A stretch of 64,000 bases of DNA from Myxococcales bacterium (lineage in GTDB: Bacteria > Myxococcota_A > Polyangia > Polyangiales > GCA-016699535), in the NCBI GenBank assembly GCA_020633325.1, contig JACKDX010000004.1:1-64000 (forward strand). Reading direction: 5' to 3'. Every line of letters begins with the position of its first letter. The stretch's first letter is position 1. The position numbers were made by a program, and so were the translations under genes. Shown piece by piece: positions 1 to 8,029 of the stretch. The notes below the pieces were generated by a model. It saw only the letters and a list, made by a program, of their open reading frames with translations, was not told the origin of the DNA and ran no database searches.

Positions 1-581
1 CCCAAACTCTCTATTTCAAACTGCCACCGAAAAGTGACCACCCTCACGTAGCTACGCTCCGAGCTTGCGAACATCGATTGATCGAGTCCGACCAATGCGG
101 GGAAACCCCGACCCTCTGAGGGTCCCCATAGACTTAAGCGACCGGTGCCATCCAAGGTGTGAACGGGACAATCTCGGGTGGCGAACCGCATATGGTAGTC
201 ACGTGCTTCAGATCGAAGTGGCTGGGGGAATGAAGATTCGTCGTACGAGAGTGAACTCTCAGGCACGAACTCCACATTTTCTATGTTGGCGTAGTCCAAC
301 CCTCCCGTATGGTTTGCAGGAAAGATCACAGCCCATGGATGAAATGTTTCCCAGACGACCACCCGATCCATCCCAGCGCTGTCTGAAGGTTTCGCACGGA
401 GCACGCCGCGCTTGGCATCCACCGAGTATCGCTGCGTACCTGGCTTGAGCTGCGCCAAGCAAAACCATCCTGACGCCACAGCGGAATCGCGATCGCCCGC
501 TAAGAGTGACTCGTTAGTAGGCGAGCAGGCTGAGACCATTGCCGCGATAGTCAGGGACAGAATCAGAGTAAAGCAACGCAT
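1..581 (-). CDS. putative lipoprotein, C-terminus cut by window edge
   Basis: An uninterrupted minus-strand reading frame runs from an ATG at 581-579 to the left edge (193 codons, no stop). The protein begins MRCFTLILSLTIAAMVSAC, a short positive n-region, a hydrophobic stretch and the lipobox VSAC with Cys19, so it should be exported and lipidated. A GGAAG sequence lies about 10 bases before the ATG. The mature part has no repeats or motif I recognise; it is moderately rich in Ser, Trp and aromatic residues. The direction is away from vapBC, so the 111 bases between the two genes are a divergent promoter region. Plus-strand open frames over the same bases look random. Function unknown; I am fairly sure it is coding because of the clean lipoprotein start and the unbroken frame. 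Confidence 0.65.
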   Translation of the reverse strand, partial: MRCFTLILSLTIAAMVSACSPTNESLLAGDRDSAVASGWFCLAQLKPGTQRYSVDAKRGVLRAKPSDSAGMDRVVVWETFHPWAVIFPANHTGGLDYANIENVEFVPESSLSYDESSFPQPLRSEARDYHMRFATRDCPVHTLDGTGRLSLWGPSEGRGFPALVGLDQSMFASSERSYVRVVTFRWQFEIESL

Positions 582-657
582 GCGACAACTTCCAAGATGG
601 CGCTAGCGTAGTTAGCAGGAGCTAGTCGGACTTCAAGGCGAAAATGGTTTCGGGAAG

Positions 658-692
658 TTGCACCTAGATACACATGGTGTATACTTAGGTGT
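658..692 (+). promoter_or_regulatory. vapBC promoter with nested palindromic operator, leaderless start
   Basis: A -35 TTGCAC (658-663) and a -10 TATACT (680-685) are 16 bases apart. Transcription would begin at about 692-693, that is at the A of the vapB ATG, so the message is predicted to be leaderless. The promoter is covered by two nested inverted repeats: ATACAC/GTGTAT (668-673 and 677-682) and CACCTA/TAGGTG (661-666 and 686-691). This is the expected place for VapBC autorepression. Promoter and repeats are read directly; their function is inferred. Confidence 0.65.
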
Positions 693-935
693 ATGAGAAC
701 TAACATCGTCCTCGATGACGAGCTTGTAAAGGAGGCGCTTCGCTACAGCCACACCAAAAGTAAGACAGCCTTGGTCAAGGAAGCCTTGCGTACGTATGTT
801 CGTGTTAAGGCAGAAGAACGGCGTCGCGAGAACTACCGAGAACGATTGCGCGACCTGCAGCAACGGCTTAGCCAGGTGCGAACTAGACAATCCTCGGCCG
901 ATATCATTCGCGAGGACCGCGAGGGTCGGGAGTGA
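693..935 (+). CDS. vapB: VapB-family antitoxin
   Basis: This 80-residue protein begins MRTNIVLDDELVKEALRYS, the ribbon-helix-helix start of the VapB antitoxin family, followed by a charged C-terminal tail that should wrap and block the toxin. It would neutralise the PIN ribonuclease encoded next and repress its own promoter by binding the palindrome at 661-691. The gene overlaps vapC by four bases (GTGA at 932-935), which is usual for such pairs. No ribosome-binding site is possible because the predicted transcript starts at or beside the ATG. Assignment is by family resemblance of the first 40 residues and the operon partner. Confidence 0.85.
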   Translation: MRTNIVLDDELVKEALRYSHTKSKTALVKEALRTYVRVKAEERRRENYRERLRDLQQRLSQVRTRQSSADIIREDREGRE

Positions 936-1342
936 GATTCGTGCTTGATGCCAGTGTCGCAGCGGCATGGTATTTGCCAGAATGTTTTTCACAGACTGCA
1001 CGACGGTGGCAGAGCCGCTTACTGAGTGGCGAGGTCGAGTTCGTCGTACCGACGCTCCATTTTTGGGAGTTAGCTAACGTGTTTAGAACCTATGTTCGTC
1101 GCCACGAGCTTGACGATAAAGATGCTCTTGAAGCATATGAATTACATTGCGCTGCACCTATCGAGACCGCCGATCCACAGCGACATTCTGTTCTGAATGT
1201 CGCTCTGGAGTACGGAAGCACCAGCTATGATGCCGTATACATAGCCCTCGCTCTAGAACAAGACGCTCAACTATTGACGGCGGAGAAGCCAAGTCGCGAA
1301 TGGCTCAAAGCGCTCAAAAAGCGAGTTATTAGTTTAGCGTGA
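932..1342 (+). CDS. vapC: VapC-family PIN ribonuclease toxin
   Basis: This is a 136-residue PIN-domain protein with a GTG start inside the vapB stop. The Mg-binding acidic residues of the family are visible: Asp6 in FVLDASV, Glu46 in HFWELANV, Asp100 in TSYDAVYIAL, and Glu118 in LLTAEK where Asp is commoner. PIN toxins cleave tRNA or rRNA when released from VapB. All key positions are filled, so the toxin is probably functional. Relics of a second PIN gene follow at 1635-1873, so the locus seems to collect such modules. Confidence 0.88.
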   Translation: MRFVLDASVAAAWYLPECFSQTARRWQSRLLSGEVEFVVPTLHFWELANVFRTYVRRHELDDKDALEAYELHCAAPIETADPQRHSVLNVALEYGSTSYDAVYIALALEQDAQLLTAEKPSREWLKALKKRVISLA

Positions 1343-1409
1343 GCGACCGACCTTTATTTGTAGCAAGTCTTTTGTCTATCATGCCGGAACTCGAGTCCGC
1401 TGCTAAACG

Positions 1410-1571
1410 ATGAACGCCGCACCTATCATGATCGGGACACTGTGCGTCCTGGTGATCGCCTATCGATACTATTCTGCGTTTAAGCCCGGGGTTGGAGCCG
1501 GCTTGCGCAGCCGCCACCGTATCGAAAACGTATTGCAGTACTTTGGTGCAACAAGCCAGCGAACCCGCTGA
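1410..1571 (+). pseudogene. CstA (carbon starvation protein) N-terminal fragment
   Basis: The frame from ATG 1410 gives MNAAPIMIGTLCVLVIAYRY followed by YSAF, which closely matches the first transmembrane segment of CstA-type pyruvate/peptide transporters. After about 24 residues the resemblance stops and the frame ends at 1571 after 53 codons, against several hundred in an intact CstA. I read it as the remaining 5' end of a deleted cstA gene. The 1343-1409 and 1572-1634 flanks hold nothing recognisable. Family match is from memory of CstA N-termini. Confidence 0.5.
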
Positions 1572-1634
1572 GCCAATGGCATCACGGGTCAGTGCAATCT
1601 CATGTCCCCCGTGCGCAGCGCACACTTAGTCGCG

Positions 1635-1873
1635 ATGGTCTTGGTTGACACTTCCGTGTGATCGTTAGCACTGCGTCGCCGGCGTCATAAAGTTCAACGC
1701 ACGAGCTTGCCGCTGAATACAGTCATCAATGCCGCAAGCATGGTATTTCAGGATCATCGGTTGACTTCTTAATCTGCGCCCTGGCGAAACATTACGATAT
1801 TCCCGTGCTTTCAATAGATCGAGAGTATCCGCTGTATACACGTTATTGCCATTTTCGATTGTATCCGCACTGA
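1635..1873 (+). pseudogene. decayed PIN-domain (VapC-type) toxin gene
   Basis: ATG 1635 starts MVLVDTSV, the classic PIN N-terminus with its first Asp, but the next codon is TGA where TGG (Trp) is expected: a one-base loss. A second piece in another frame, 1691-1873, reads HELAAEYSHQCRKHGISG and then SSVDFLICALAKHYDIPVLS, the C-terminal half of a PIN domain including its third acidic residue. Between the pieces roughly 50 codons are missing and a stop (TAA 1688) intervenes. So the gene has both a frameshift and an internal deletion. No antitoxin gene is left in front of it. Confidence 0.6.
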
Positions 1874-1988
1874 TTCCTCATACGAATCCTGTGGGTCTCA
1901 AGACTGCACTTGCCGAGCTGGGGTGAAAACGGCGCTGGGCATATGCTCTCCCATCTATTGGCATAGATCATGCTTTGGGTAACCCAGT

Positions 1989-4727
1989 ATGCCTCGTGTA
2001 TTCAAGTTCGTGGTGCCGTGGATGTGGGCGGTTCTCTTCCCCGGTACTCTGGGGTGCGCGCCCAGTGCAGACGAAGGAACAGGCATGGACGAAGCGAGAC
2101 AAAGCGCCGGATGCGGTGTTTTGGGCTATTCCCCGTATGCCTGCCCCGATGGGTACGTTTGCCAAGCGGATGGTGCGTGTGTGGTGTTTGACCCACATAA
2201 ACATACCGCCTTCCGTTTAAAGCTGGGGCCAAGCGTGGAGACGCTGGAGAGTTCGGAGACCCCGGCTCGCACCGATGGCAGTCTCAATGCCTATCAACAA
2301 GTTGCCACAACCTATCTAAGACAACGCCTGGTCGAGCAGGGAGATTTGCTCGAGCGATTAGGAATGGCCGTGCAAAAGCTTGATCCATCCATGCTGCGGA
2401 GGTTGGCGGAGGGCTATGCCAAACAGGACGCGCGCCAGCAAGAGCTTGATGAACTGGCTACCACCGTGGCGCGAATGCTGGATGGTTTTGGCGATGGACC
2501 GTCACTTGATGACTGCGAGGCCGTGTTTGACGGCTACGATTTTCGATCGCCTATCTCCGATTCCCTAGAGCGGGGGAAACGGGAGGGGTGTTTGGCCGGG
2601 TATGAAAAGGTGTTGAGTGCCTTGGAGGTTGCCAACGAGCAACTCACTTCGTTTGATGCCGTGGTGTTTGCTCGAATGCGAACGTCGGTCAGGGACATCC
2701 GAACTGCGTTGAGGCACGGCTCAGGCGATGCCAGTGACAGTCAAGTATTCCGATGGATGGATTTACCCTCAAGTCTGCACGCAGTCACCGAGGAAATATT
2801 GCTCGGCTTGGGTCAAGCTCAACTGCTTTTTCCGATAGTACGATTACAAGTCAACGTGGATCTTGGCAGCGCGGTGTTGGGCGGACGTGTGGGTTATTTC
2901 GCACAACTTGTTGCGCAAAATCTTACAGAGCGGGTGCCCCAAGGCGCCGATGTAATCGCAGTGTTTCATCGAGCGCTCTACGCGGCTGTGGGCGAGATGA
3001 AGGCCAATCAAGATGCGCTTACGCTCAAGTTACAAGCGGCCTGGCCCGAGTCGGATGCATGGCAGCTTGCGCCCATAATGCAACATTCAGGATTGTTAGC
3101 ACAGTACCCTGAGCTCAATGGCGTGCATCTCGAGCTTGAGAACAAGCTCGCCTCGATGCAGAACTGGCAACCCATCCTCAATGGTGTGGCCGCTGGCGTC
3201 TGCATTTTCGGCGCCGTATTGGCCATTAAAAGCGTGATCGGTGCGCCGGCGGCAACCCTGATCTGCGCGCCTGCGACGGCGTTGGGATTTGAAACTTCAC
3301 GGCGGCTATGGCAACTGAGCGCCAACGCCCAAATGCTGGCGTACTTTGGGCCGGAACAGGGGCTAATGCCCAGTGTAGAGGCAGACGCACTGGCACAAAA
3401 GTCGCGTGTGGCGGGGATATTTGTAGCCTTGGATTTCCTCGGTCTAGCTATCGACGGCTTTTCTCTCGTGCGCTCCCTGGGAGCATTACAAGATTCCCTT
3501 CAGGCAAGGCGTGTTGCACGCAAAGCCCTGGTGGTGGATTTGAGAGATCTGCCACCTTTGACCGCAGGTGGCACGCGCTCCAAGATTTTGGATCAAATGA
3601 TCGCGCAGTCTCCAGATCTCCGTAATCTGTTCAACGAAGCCCAGGCTGTCCCATGGAGCCATCCTGACACCGTGAGCACGCTTCAATATGGTTTTGATTT
3701 TGAGACCACGAATTTTGCAGCACTTGGCCGCTGGTATAGGTCCGCTGATATAGAAGAGGCTATATGGGCGGCAATGGACTCTCAAGCGCGCGCGCGAGAA
3801 TTGAGCCGCTTAGTCTCAATCGAAAGGCCAACGCCGGTTCTTGTGCGCTTGTCCAGCGCTGAGCCGTTTTTGCCCAGCTCTATTGGACGCGATGGCATCC
3901 ACGTATTTGAAATTAACGGGATTGCGCCAGTCGATACGCTGGCGGAGTTTCGCGAGAACGTACAGTGGGTGGCCACGCGCTTTGCTTCCACGGACAATCC
4001 AAGCAGCTTTCATCTGCACGTGTCGTTTCCGTCTGCGGACGATGCCGGTACGCAGGCGCTGTTGACGCGGTATTGGCTCTTGGCCAACGAAACATGGATG
4101 CATCGATTGTACCAAAACACGGATGCTCCATTGCGTGATTTTTTTGAGGCAGCGTCTAAAGAGGACTACGAGTCACTCTTGCGCGCGCTCTCCGGGGCCG
4201 GTGGCATGGAGGCAAAGCTCCATTTCGTCGGCTTCCGAGTGAAAACCGTTTATGGTCCCGGCAGAATGGGCTTGGAACTTCGAGTAGGCGGCAATGTGAC
4301 TGGCGGAATCACCACGGACCAGCAGCTCGTACACTTGGCTCGAACGGTGGAGTTTCTGAAAGATCCAACACGGCCGGTGCGATTTAAGCCCACGGGTCTG
4401 GATCACGTGCTCGGTGAATTGGATCCTCTAAGTTGGGACCTTCCGGGTCAAGTTGCCTACAGCCGGCTGCCCGACGAGTTGCGTGAGTTTTTCAATCTGC
4501 CATCGTGGCGGACCGCATCCGCATCCGTCCCCATGGTCGATTGGCATACGCGTCCGTTTTTGGCGCACAAAGAAGCCGACATCCTTGCCGCGCGAAAGGT
4601 GTATATCGAGGACCTCCAAGCGGTGCGAAGCCGATATGGCACCATGAACTCGCGGGATGCCTACGATGAGGTCGTGGCGGCGCTTAATCGCTGGGCCCAA
4701 GCCTTGCGCCTAGATCAATCGTACTGA
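1989..4727 (+). CDS. large lipoprotein with possible GCS/amidoligase-like C-terminal domain
   Basis: The protein has 912 residues. The N-terminus has a hydrophobic segment and a lipobox ending in Cys23 (GTLGC), then a small Cys-rich module (CPDGYVCQADGACV) like those of myxobacterial surface lipoproteins. Residues about 70-380 are helical and charged; about 400-440 is a Gly/Ala-rich hydrophobic stretch that may be a membrane hairpin. The C-terminal 350 residues contain, in order, FDFETTNF, HVFEINGIAP, FHLHVSFP and MGLELRVGGN. This order of an acidic strand, Glu strand, H-x-H strand and E-x-R strand resembles glutamate-cysteine ligase/amidoligase folds, but that is a tentative reading by eye. 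There is no clear Shine-Dalgarno sequence before the ATG; the bases just upstream form a short palindrome (TGGGTAACCCA). It stands alone, 628 bases after vapC. Confidence 0.6.
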   Translation: MPRVFKFVVPWMWAVLFPGTLGCAPSADEGTGMDEARQSAGCGVLGYSPYACPDGYVCQADGACVVFDPHKHTAFRLKLGPSVETLESSETPARTDGSLNAYQQVATTYLRQRLVEQGDLLERLGMAVQKLDPSMLRRLAEGYAKQDARQQELDELATTVARMLDGFGDGPSLDDCEAVFDGYDFRSPISDSLERGKREGCLAGYEKVLSALEVANEQLTSFDAVVFARMRTSVRDIRTALRHGSGDASDSQVFRWMDLPSSLHAVTEEILLGLGQAQLLFPIVRLQVNVDLGSAVLGGRVGYFAQLVAQNLTERVPQGADVIAVFHRALYAAVGEMKANQDALTLKLQAAWPESDAWQLAPIMQHSGLLAQYPELNGVHLELENKLASMQNWQPILNGVAAGVCIFGAVLAIKSVIGAPAATLICAPATALGFETSRRLWQLSANAQMLAYFGPEQGLMPSVEADALAQKSRVAGIFVALDFLGLAIDGFSLVRSLGALQDSLQARRVARKALVVDLRDLPPLTAGGTRSKILDQMIAQSPDLRNLFNEAQAVPWSHPDTVSTLQYGFDFETTNFAALGRWYRSADIEEAIWAAMDSQARARELSRLVSIERPTPVLVRLSSAEPFLPSSIGRDGIHVFEINGIAPVDTLAEFRENVQWVATRFASTDNPSSFHLHVSFPSADDAGTQALLTRYWLLANETWMHRLYQNTDAPLRDFFEAASKEDYESLLRALSGAGGMEAKLHFVGFRVKTVYGPGRMGLELRVGGNVTGGITTDQQLVHLARTVEFLKDPTRPVRFKPTGLDHVLGELDPLSWDLPGQVAYSRLPDELREFFNLPSWRTASASVPMVDWHTRPFLAHKEADILAARKVYIEDLQAVRSRYGTMNSRDAYDEVVAALNRWAQALRLDQSY

Positions 4728-4901
4728 GGGGATCCTGTGCACTCTCAGGGGTGGGGCGGTTTTGCCGAGCGTGCAGGATGGCCACAGTCAAAATCGTCCC
4801 GCCATCTTAAACCCGGATTTTTTATCTGCTAAATCTTGCAGCGTTTTTTGGGATTGGTGCATTGCGGCGGGTTGGCCCGAATTGTGCATCATGCCTCGCT
4901 T

Positions 4902-5387
4902 ATGACAAACGCTATTGAACTCCTCAAAGACCAACATGACGAAGTCAAAGACCTGTTTGAGCAAATCGAGTCAAGCAGCGGGCAAGAGAAACAATCCTTG
5001 TTCCGAGAAATAGCCGACAACTTAGCGGCGCATATGACGATTGAGGAAGAGGTCTTCTATCCGGCTGCATACGCAAAGCAGACCAAGGATCTTCTTACTG
5101 AAGCGGTCGAGGAGCACTTGGGTCTCAAGAGGCTCATCCGCGACCTGCTCACCATGCAGCCTGGCGATCCGCAATTTGATGCCAAGGTAAAGGTGCTCAA
5201 GGAGCAAGTGGAGCATCATGTGGAAGAAGAAGAGGAAGATCTTTTCGAGAAAGTCACCAAGGATATGTCAGCCAAGGAACTCACGACCATGGGCTCCCGC
5301 ATGGAAGAAATGTTCGATTCAGAAATGAATGGCTATCCCAGTGAACAAGTACCCGAGCAAACTGCGCGGGCCGCATCCCTGAAATAA
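4902..5387 (+). CDS. hemerythrin HHE-domain protein
   Basis: This is a 161-residue helical protein starting MTNAIELLKDQHDEVKDLF. Iron-ligand candidates of the HHE family are present: His12 (KDQHDE), His44 and Glu48 (AAHMTIEEE), His72 (VEEHLGL) and His105/106 with Glu110 (VEHHVEEEE). Such proteins bind a di-iron centre and act in O2/NO sensing, storage or stress defence in the cytoplasm. An in-frame ATG exists 66 bases upstream (4836) but its extra residues do not belong to the family, so I chose 4902. The final 25 residues are low-complexity. The gene is followed at 46 bases by cinA. Confidence 0.85.
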   Translation: MTNAIELLKDQHDEVKDLFEQIESSSGQEKQSLFREIADNLAAHMTIEEEVFYPAAYAKQTKDLLTEAVEEHLGLKRLIRDLLTMQPGDPQFDAKVKVLKEQVEHHVEEEEEDLFEKVTKDMSAKELTTMGSRMEEMFDSEMNGYPSEQVPEQTARAASLK

Positions 5388-5433
5388 AGCCTTCGTTTGT
5401 AGTGACCAGAGGAACATAGTACATAGCGCCGTG

Positions 5434-6699
5434 ATGACGGCCGCTGTGTTTACGATCGGGACCGAGGTCATCCGCGGCGAGCTGCTGAACACCAACGCGC
5501 AATGGCTGGCCGACCGGCTCATCGGGTTAGGTTGGGACGTAAGTGAGCATATTTCGGTACCAGACGAGCAAGGTTGCATCATAGATACGCTGGTACGCTT
5601 GAAAAAGCAGTGCCATATCGTCGTAGTCACAGGGGGGCTCGGTCCCACGAGTGATGATTTGACCGCAAGCTCGGTGGCTAAAGCTCTCGGAGTCCCCTTG
5701 GTGCGGGACAAGTCATCCTTAAAGGCCATAGAGACTTATCTGAGTGTGCGCCATCGTCCGTTCCTCGATATTCAAAAGAAGCAGGCCGACGTCCCACGGG
5801 GTGCAAGAGTGCTTCTAAATGCTGTCGGCACGGCTCCTGGGTTTGCTATTCGCTGGGACAATACTGAGATGTACTTTCTGCCCGGTGTACCTTCTGAAAT
5901 GAAACCGATGTTCGAGGCGCACGTCGCTCAGGCCATACAGGATCGACGCGTGCAGCCAACCTATCAAATTCGCTTGCGCACCTATGGATTGCCGGAAGCT
6001 GAAATAGCCCACAAACTGACTGCGATCGAGGCGGAAGTTCCTGATACCCGCATAGGGTATCGCGCGCATTTTCCTGAAACAGAAGTCAAGGTCTTGGCGC
6101 GCGGGCAAACCGTCGAGGAAGCCAAGCAGAGCGCGAAAGCGACGGCAGACCGGGTGCACGGTATTTTGGGGGATATCGTGTATGGTGAAGAGGGCGAGAC
6201 CTATGCGGGCTTTGTGGGGAAGCGGCTGGTCCTGCATGGATTGACCTTGGCCGTGGCGGAGTCCTGCACCGGGGGCCTAGTCGGCGAGATGCTCACAGAG
6301 GTGGCCGGCAGCTCTCAATACTTGTTGCTGGACGCGGTGAGTTATTCCAACGCGTCCAAGGTTAGCGTGTTAGGTGTTGATCCCGATGTCCTTCAGAAGC
6401 ATGGCGCAGTCAGCAAAGAGGTGGCCATCCGCATGGCGGAAGGAGTCCGTAAAGTGGTGGATGCCCACATCGGAGTCTCTGTGACGGGTATTGCGGGTCC
6501 TTCAGGAGGAAGCTCAGAAAAACCGGTAGGCACAGTGTGGATCGGACTTGCCATCAGGAACGGATCCAGCACGGCTGAACTTCACCACCTTGCGGGGTCG
6601 CGCAGCCGAATTCGGACGCTGAGCGCCTATTTGGCCCTGGCGCGCGTAATACAGGCCTGCGCGATGTTCGAAAAAAACCATGTAGTTTTGCAACGTTAG
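5434..6699 (+). CDS. cinA: CinA-family protein (MoCF-like plus NMN deamidase domains)
   Basis: The protein has 421 residues and the two-domain CinA layout. The N-terminal molybdopterin-binding-like domain shows FTIGTEVIRGELLNTNAQWL and VVTGGLGPTSDD; the C-terminal domain, from about residue 260, carries AVAESCTGGLVGEMLTEVAG and VSVTGIAGPSGG, typical of the nicotinamide-nucleotide amidohydrolase (PncC) domain. CinA proteins are tied to NMN/ADP-ribose turnover and, in some bacteria, to competence. A GTG directly before the ATG (5431) could also start translation. The next gene is recA, 99 bases on, reproducing the cinA-recA order known from several phyla. Confidence 0.93.
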   Translation: MTAAVFTIGTEVIRGELLNTNAQWLADRLIGLGWDVSEHISVPDEQGCIIDTLVRLKKQCHIVVVTGGLGPTSDDLTASSVAKALGVPLVRDKSSLKAIETYLSVRHRPFLDIQKKQADVPRGARVLLNAVGTAPGFAIRWDNTEMYFLPGVPSEMKPMFEAHVAQAIQDRRVQPTYQIRLRTYGLPEAEIAHKLTAIEAEVPDTRIGYRAHFPETEVKVLARGQTVEEAKQSAKATADRVHGILGDIVYGEEGETYAGFVGKRLVLHGLTLAVAESCTGGLVGEMLTEVAGSSQYLLLDAVSYSNASKVSVLGVDPDVLQKHGAVSKEVAIRMAEGVRKVVDAHIGVSVTGIAGPSGGSSEKPVGTVWIGLAIRNGSSTAELHHLAGSRSRIRTLSAYLALARVIQACAMFEKNHVVLQR

Positions 6700-6730
6700 C
6701 GTTCAAGTTGCACATCCGTGCCCAGATATG

Positions 6731-6747
6731 CTAAACACACGTTCAGT
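6731..6747 (+). promoter_or_regulatory. candidate LexA (SOS) box upstream of recA
   Basis: CTAAACACACGTTCAGT lies 52 bases before the recA ATG. It agrees at 15 of 17 positions with the Myxococcus xanthus LexA motif CTRHAMRYBYGTTCAGS as I remember it; the mismatches are positions 9 and 17. The classical CTGT-N8-ACAG box is absent. The match is read from sequence; its role in damage induction is inference. Confidence 0.55.
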
Positions 6748-6798
6748 TGTTGAGACAAGCTATAAAGCAGACTAAGACGCGAGAAGAGGGGGAGAGAC

Positions 6799-7896
6799 AT
6801 GACAAGCACTGATAACCGCGACAAGGCCCTTGAGCTTGCGCTGGGCACCATCGAAAAACAATACGGCAAAGGCGCCATCATGCGGCTTGGCGATGGAGCG
6901 GCGGTGGCATCTGTGCCTGTAGTCTCCACCGGTTCGATATCCTTGGACCTCGCATTGGGTGTCGGCGGCTATCCTCGCGGACGTATCATTGAAATCTATG
7001 GCCCCGAATCCAGCGGCAAAACCACGCTCACCTTACACGCAATCGCCGAGTGTCAGCGCGCAGGCGGCGTTGCCGCCTTTATCGATGCGGAACACGCCCT
7101 CGATATCTCGTACGCAAAAAAACTCGGCGTCAATGCAGAGGCGTTGCTTGTAAGTCAGCCCGATTACGGCGAGCAAGCGCTCGAGATTGCCGATCTATTG
7201 GTGCGTTCCGGCGCGGTCGACCTGATCGTCGTGGACTCGGTGGCGGCCTTGGTGCCCAAAGCCGAAATAGAAGGCGAAATGGGCGATACTCATGTGGGCC
7301 TCCAAGCGCGCCTGATGAGTCAGGCTTTGCGCAAGCTTACGGCAACTGTGCACAAGTCCAATACCATCCTCTTTTTCACCAACCAGATTCGCATGAAGAT
7401 CGGTGTGATGTTTGGATCCCCAGAGACCACCTCTGGTGGAAACGCGCTGAAGTTTTACGCGTCGGTACGGTTGGATGTCCGCCGTGTGGGGACAATCAAA
7501 ACGGGGGAACAGGCGGTTGGAAATCGTACGCGGGTCAAGGTCGTAAAGAATAAAATGGCACCGCCGTTTCAGAACTGCGAGTTCGACATTTTGTTTGGGC
7601 GAGGCATCAGCCGCAGTGGGGACATACTTGATCTAGCGGTCGAAGCGAACATCGTTGAGAAATCGGGCGCCTGGTACAGCTATCAGGGAGAGCGCATTGG
7701 TCAAGGACGAGACAACGCCCGGAGTTATCTGGAGGAGCGTGTGCCCATGCTGAGTGCAATTGAGAACCAGCTGCTAGAAAACAAGGGGTTGTTCCGGCAG
7801 CCCGAGGCTTCGGCCGATGCAGCGGAACCCAAAGCTGGCGCGGCCCCCGTCCCCTCTAACGGATCGCGTCCCAAGGCGACTCGCGCCCGCGCCTGA
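6799..7896 (+). CDS. recA: recombinase RecA
   Basis: The 365-residue RecA has Walker A GPESSGKT (68-75), the LIVVDSVAALVPK Walker B region, and the FFTNQIRMKIGVMFGSPETT loop 2. It forms ATP-dependent filaments on single-stranded DNA for homologous recombination and LexA cleavage. The tail is Ala/Pro-rich and basic (ending TRARA) rather than the acidic tail of E. coli RecA. A strong purine-rich site (AGAGGGGGAG) precedes the ATG. The upstream SOS-type box and the neighbour cinA fit a damage-response unit. Confidence 0.98.
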   Translation: MTSTDNRDKALELALGTIEKQYGKGAIMRLGDGAAVASVPVVSTGSISLDLALGVGGYPRGRIIEIYGPESSGKTTLTLHAIAECQRAGGVAAFIDAEHALDISYAKKLGVNAEALLVSQPDYGEQALEIADLLVRSGAVDLIVVDSVAALVPKAEIEGEMGDTHVGLQARLMSQALRKLTATVHKSNTILFFTNQIRMKIGVMFGSPETTSGGNALKFYASVRLDVRRVGTIKTGEQAVGNRTRVKVVKNKMAPPFQNCEFDILFGRGISRSGDILDLAVEANIVEKSGAWYSYQGERIGQGRDNARSYLEERVPMLSAIENQLLENKGLFRQPEASADAAEPKAGAAPVPSNGSRPKATRARA

Positions 7897-8029
7897 TCTG
7901 CGGCGGGGGTTTTTCCCCAATAAATAGAAAGAGTTCATAATCTGAGTCGTGCAAACCGCCTTCAGATGAGCTATAGTTACGCCTCAGATTATTCACCTCA
8001 AACACCACTAGGTAGAAGTCAGGTTAACC

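Noticed and set aside
65..448. 127-codon plus-strand open frame
   Set aside because: Composition is random and it is antisense to the lipoprotein frame 1-581, which has a clean signal peptide.
1329..1625. 98-codon minus-strand open frame
   Set aside because: It is antisense to the CstA relic and shows no protein-like pattern.
7901..7920. Intrinsic terminator after recA (GGGG-TTTTT-CCCC)
   Set aside because: The stem is four bases and there is no T run after it.
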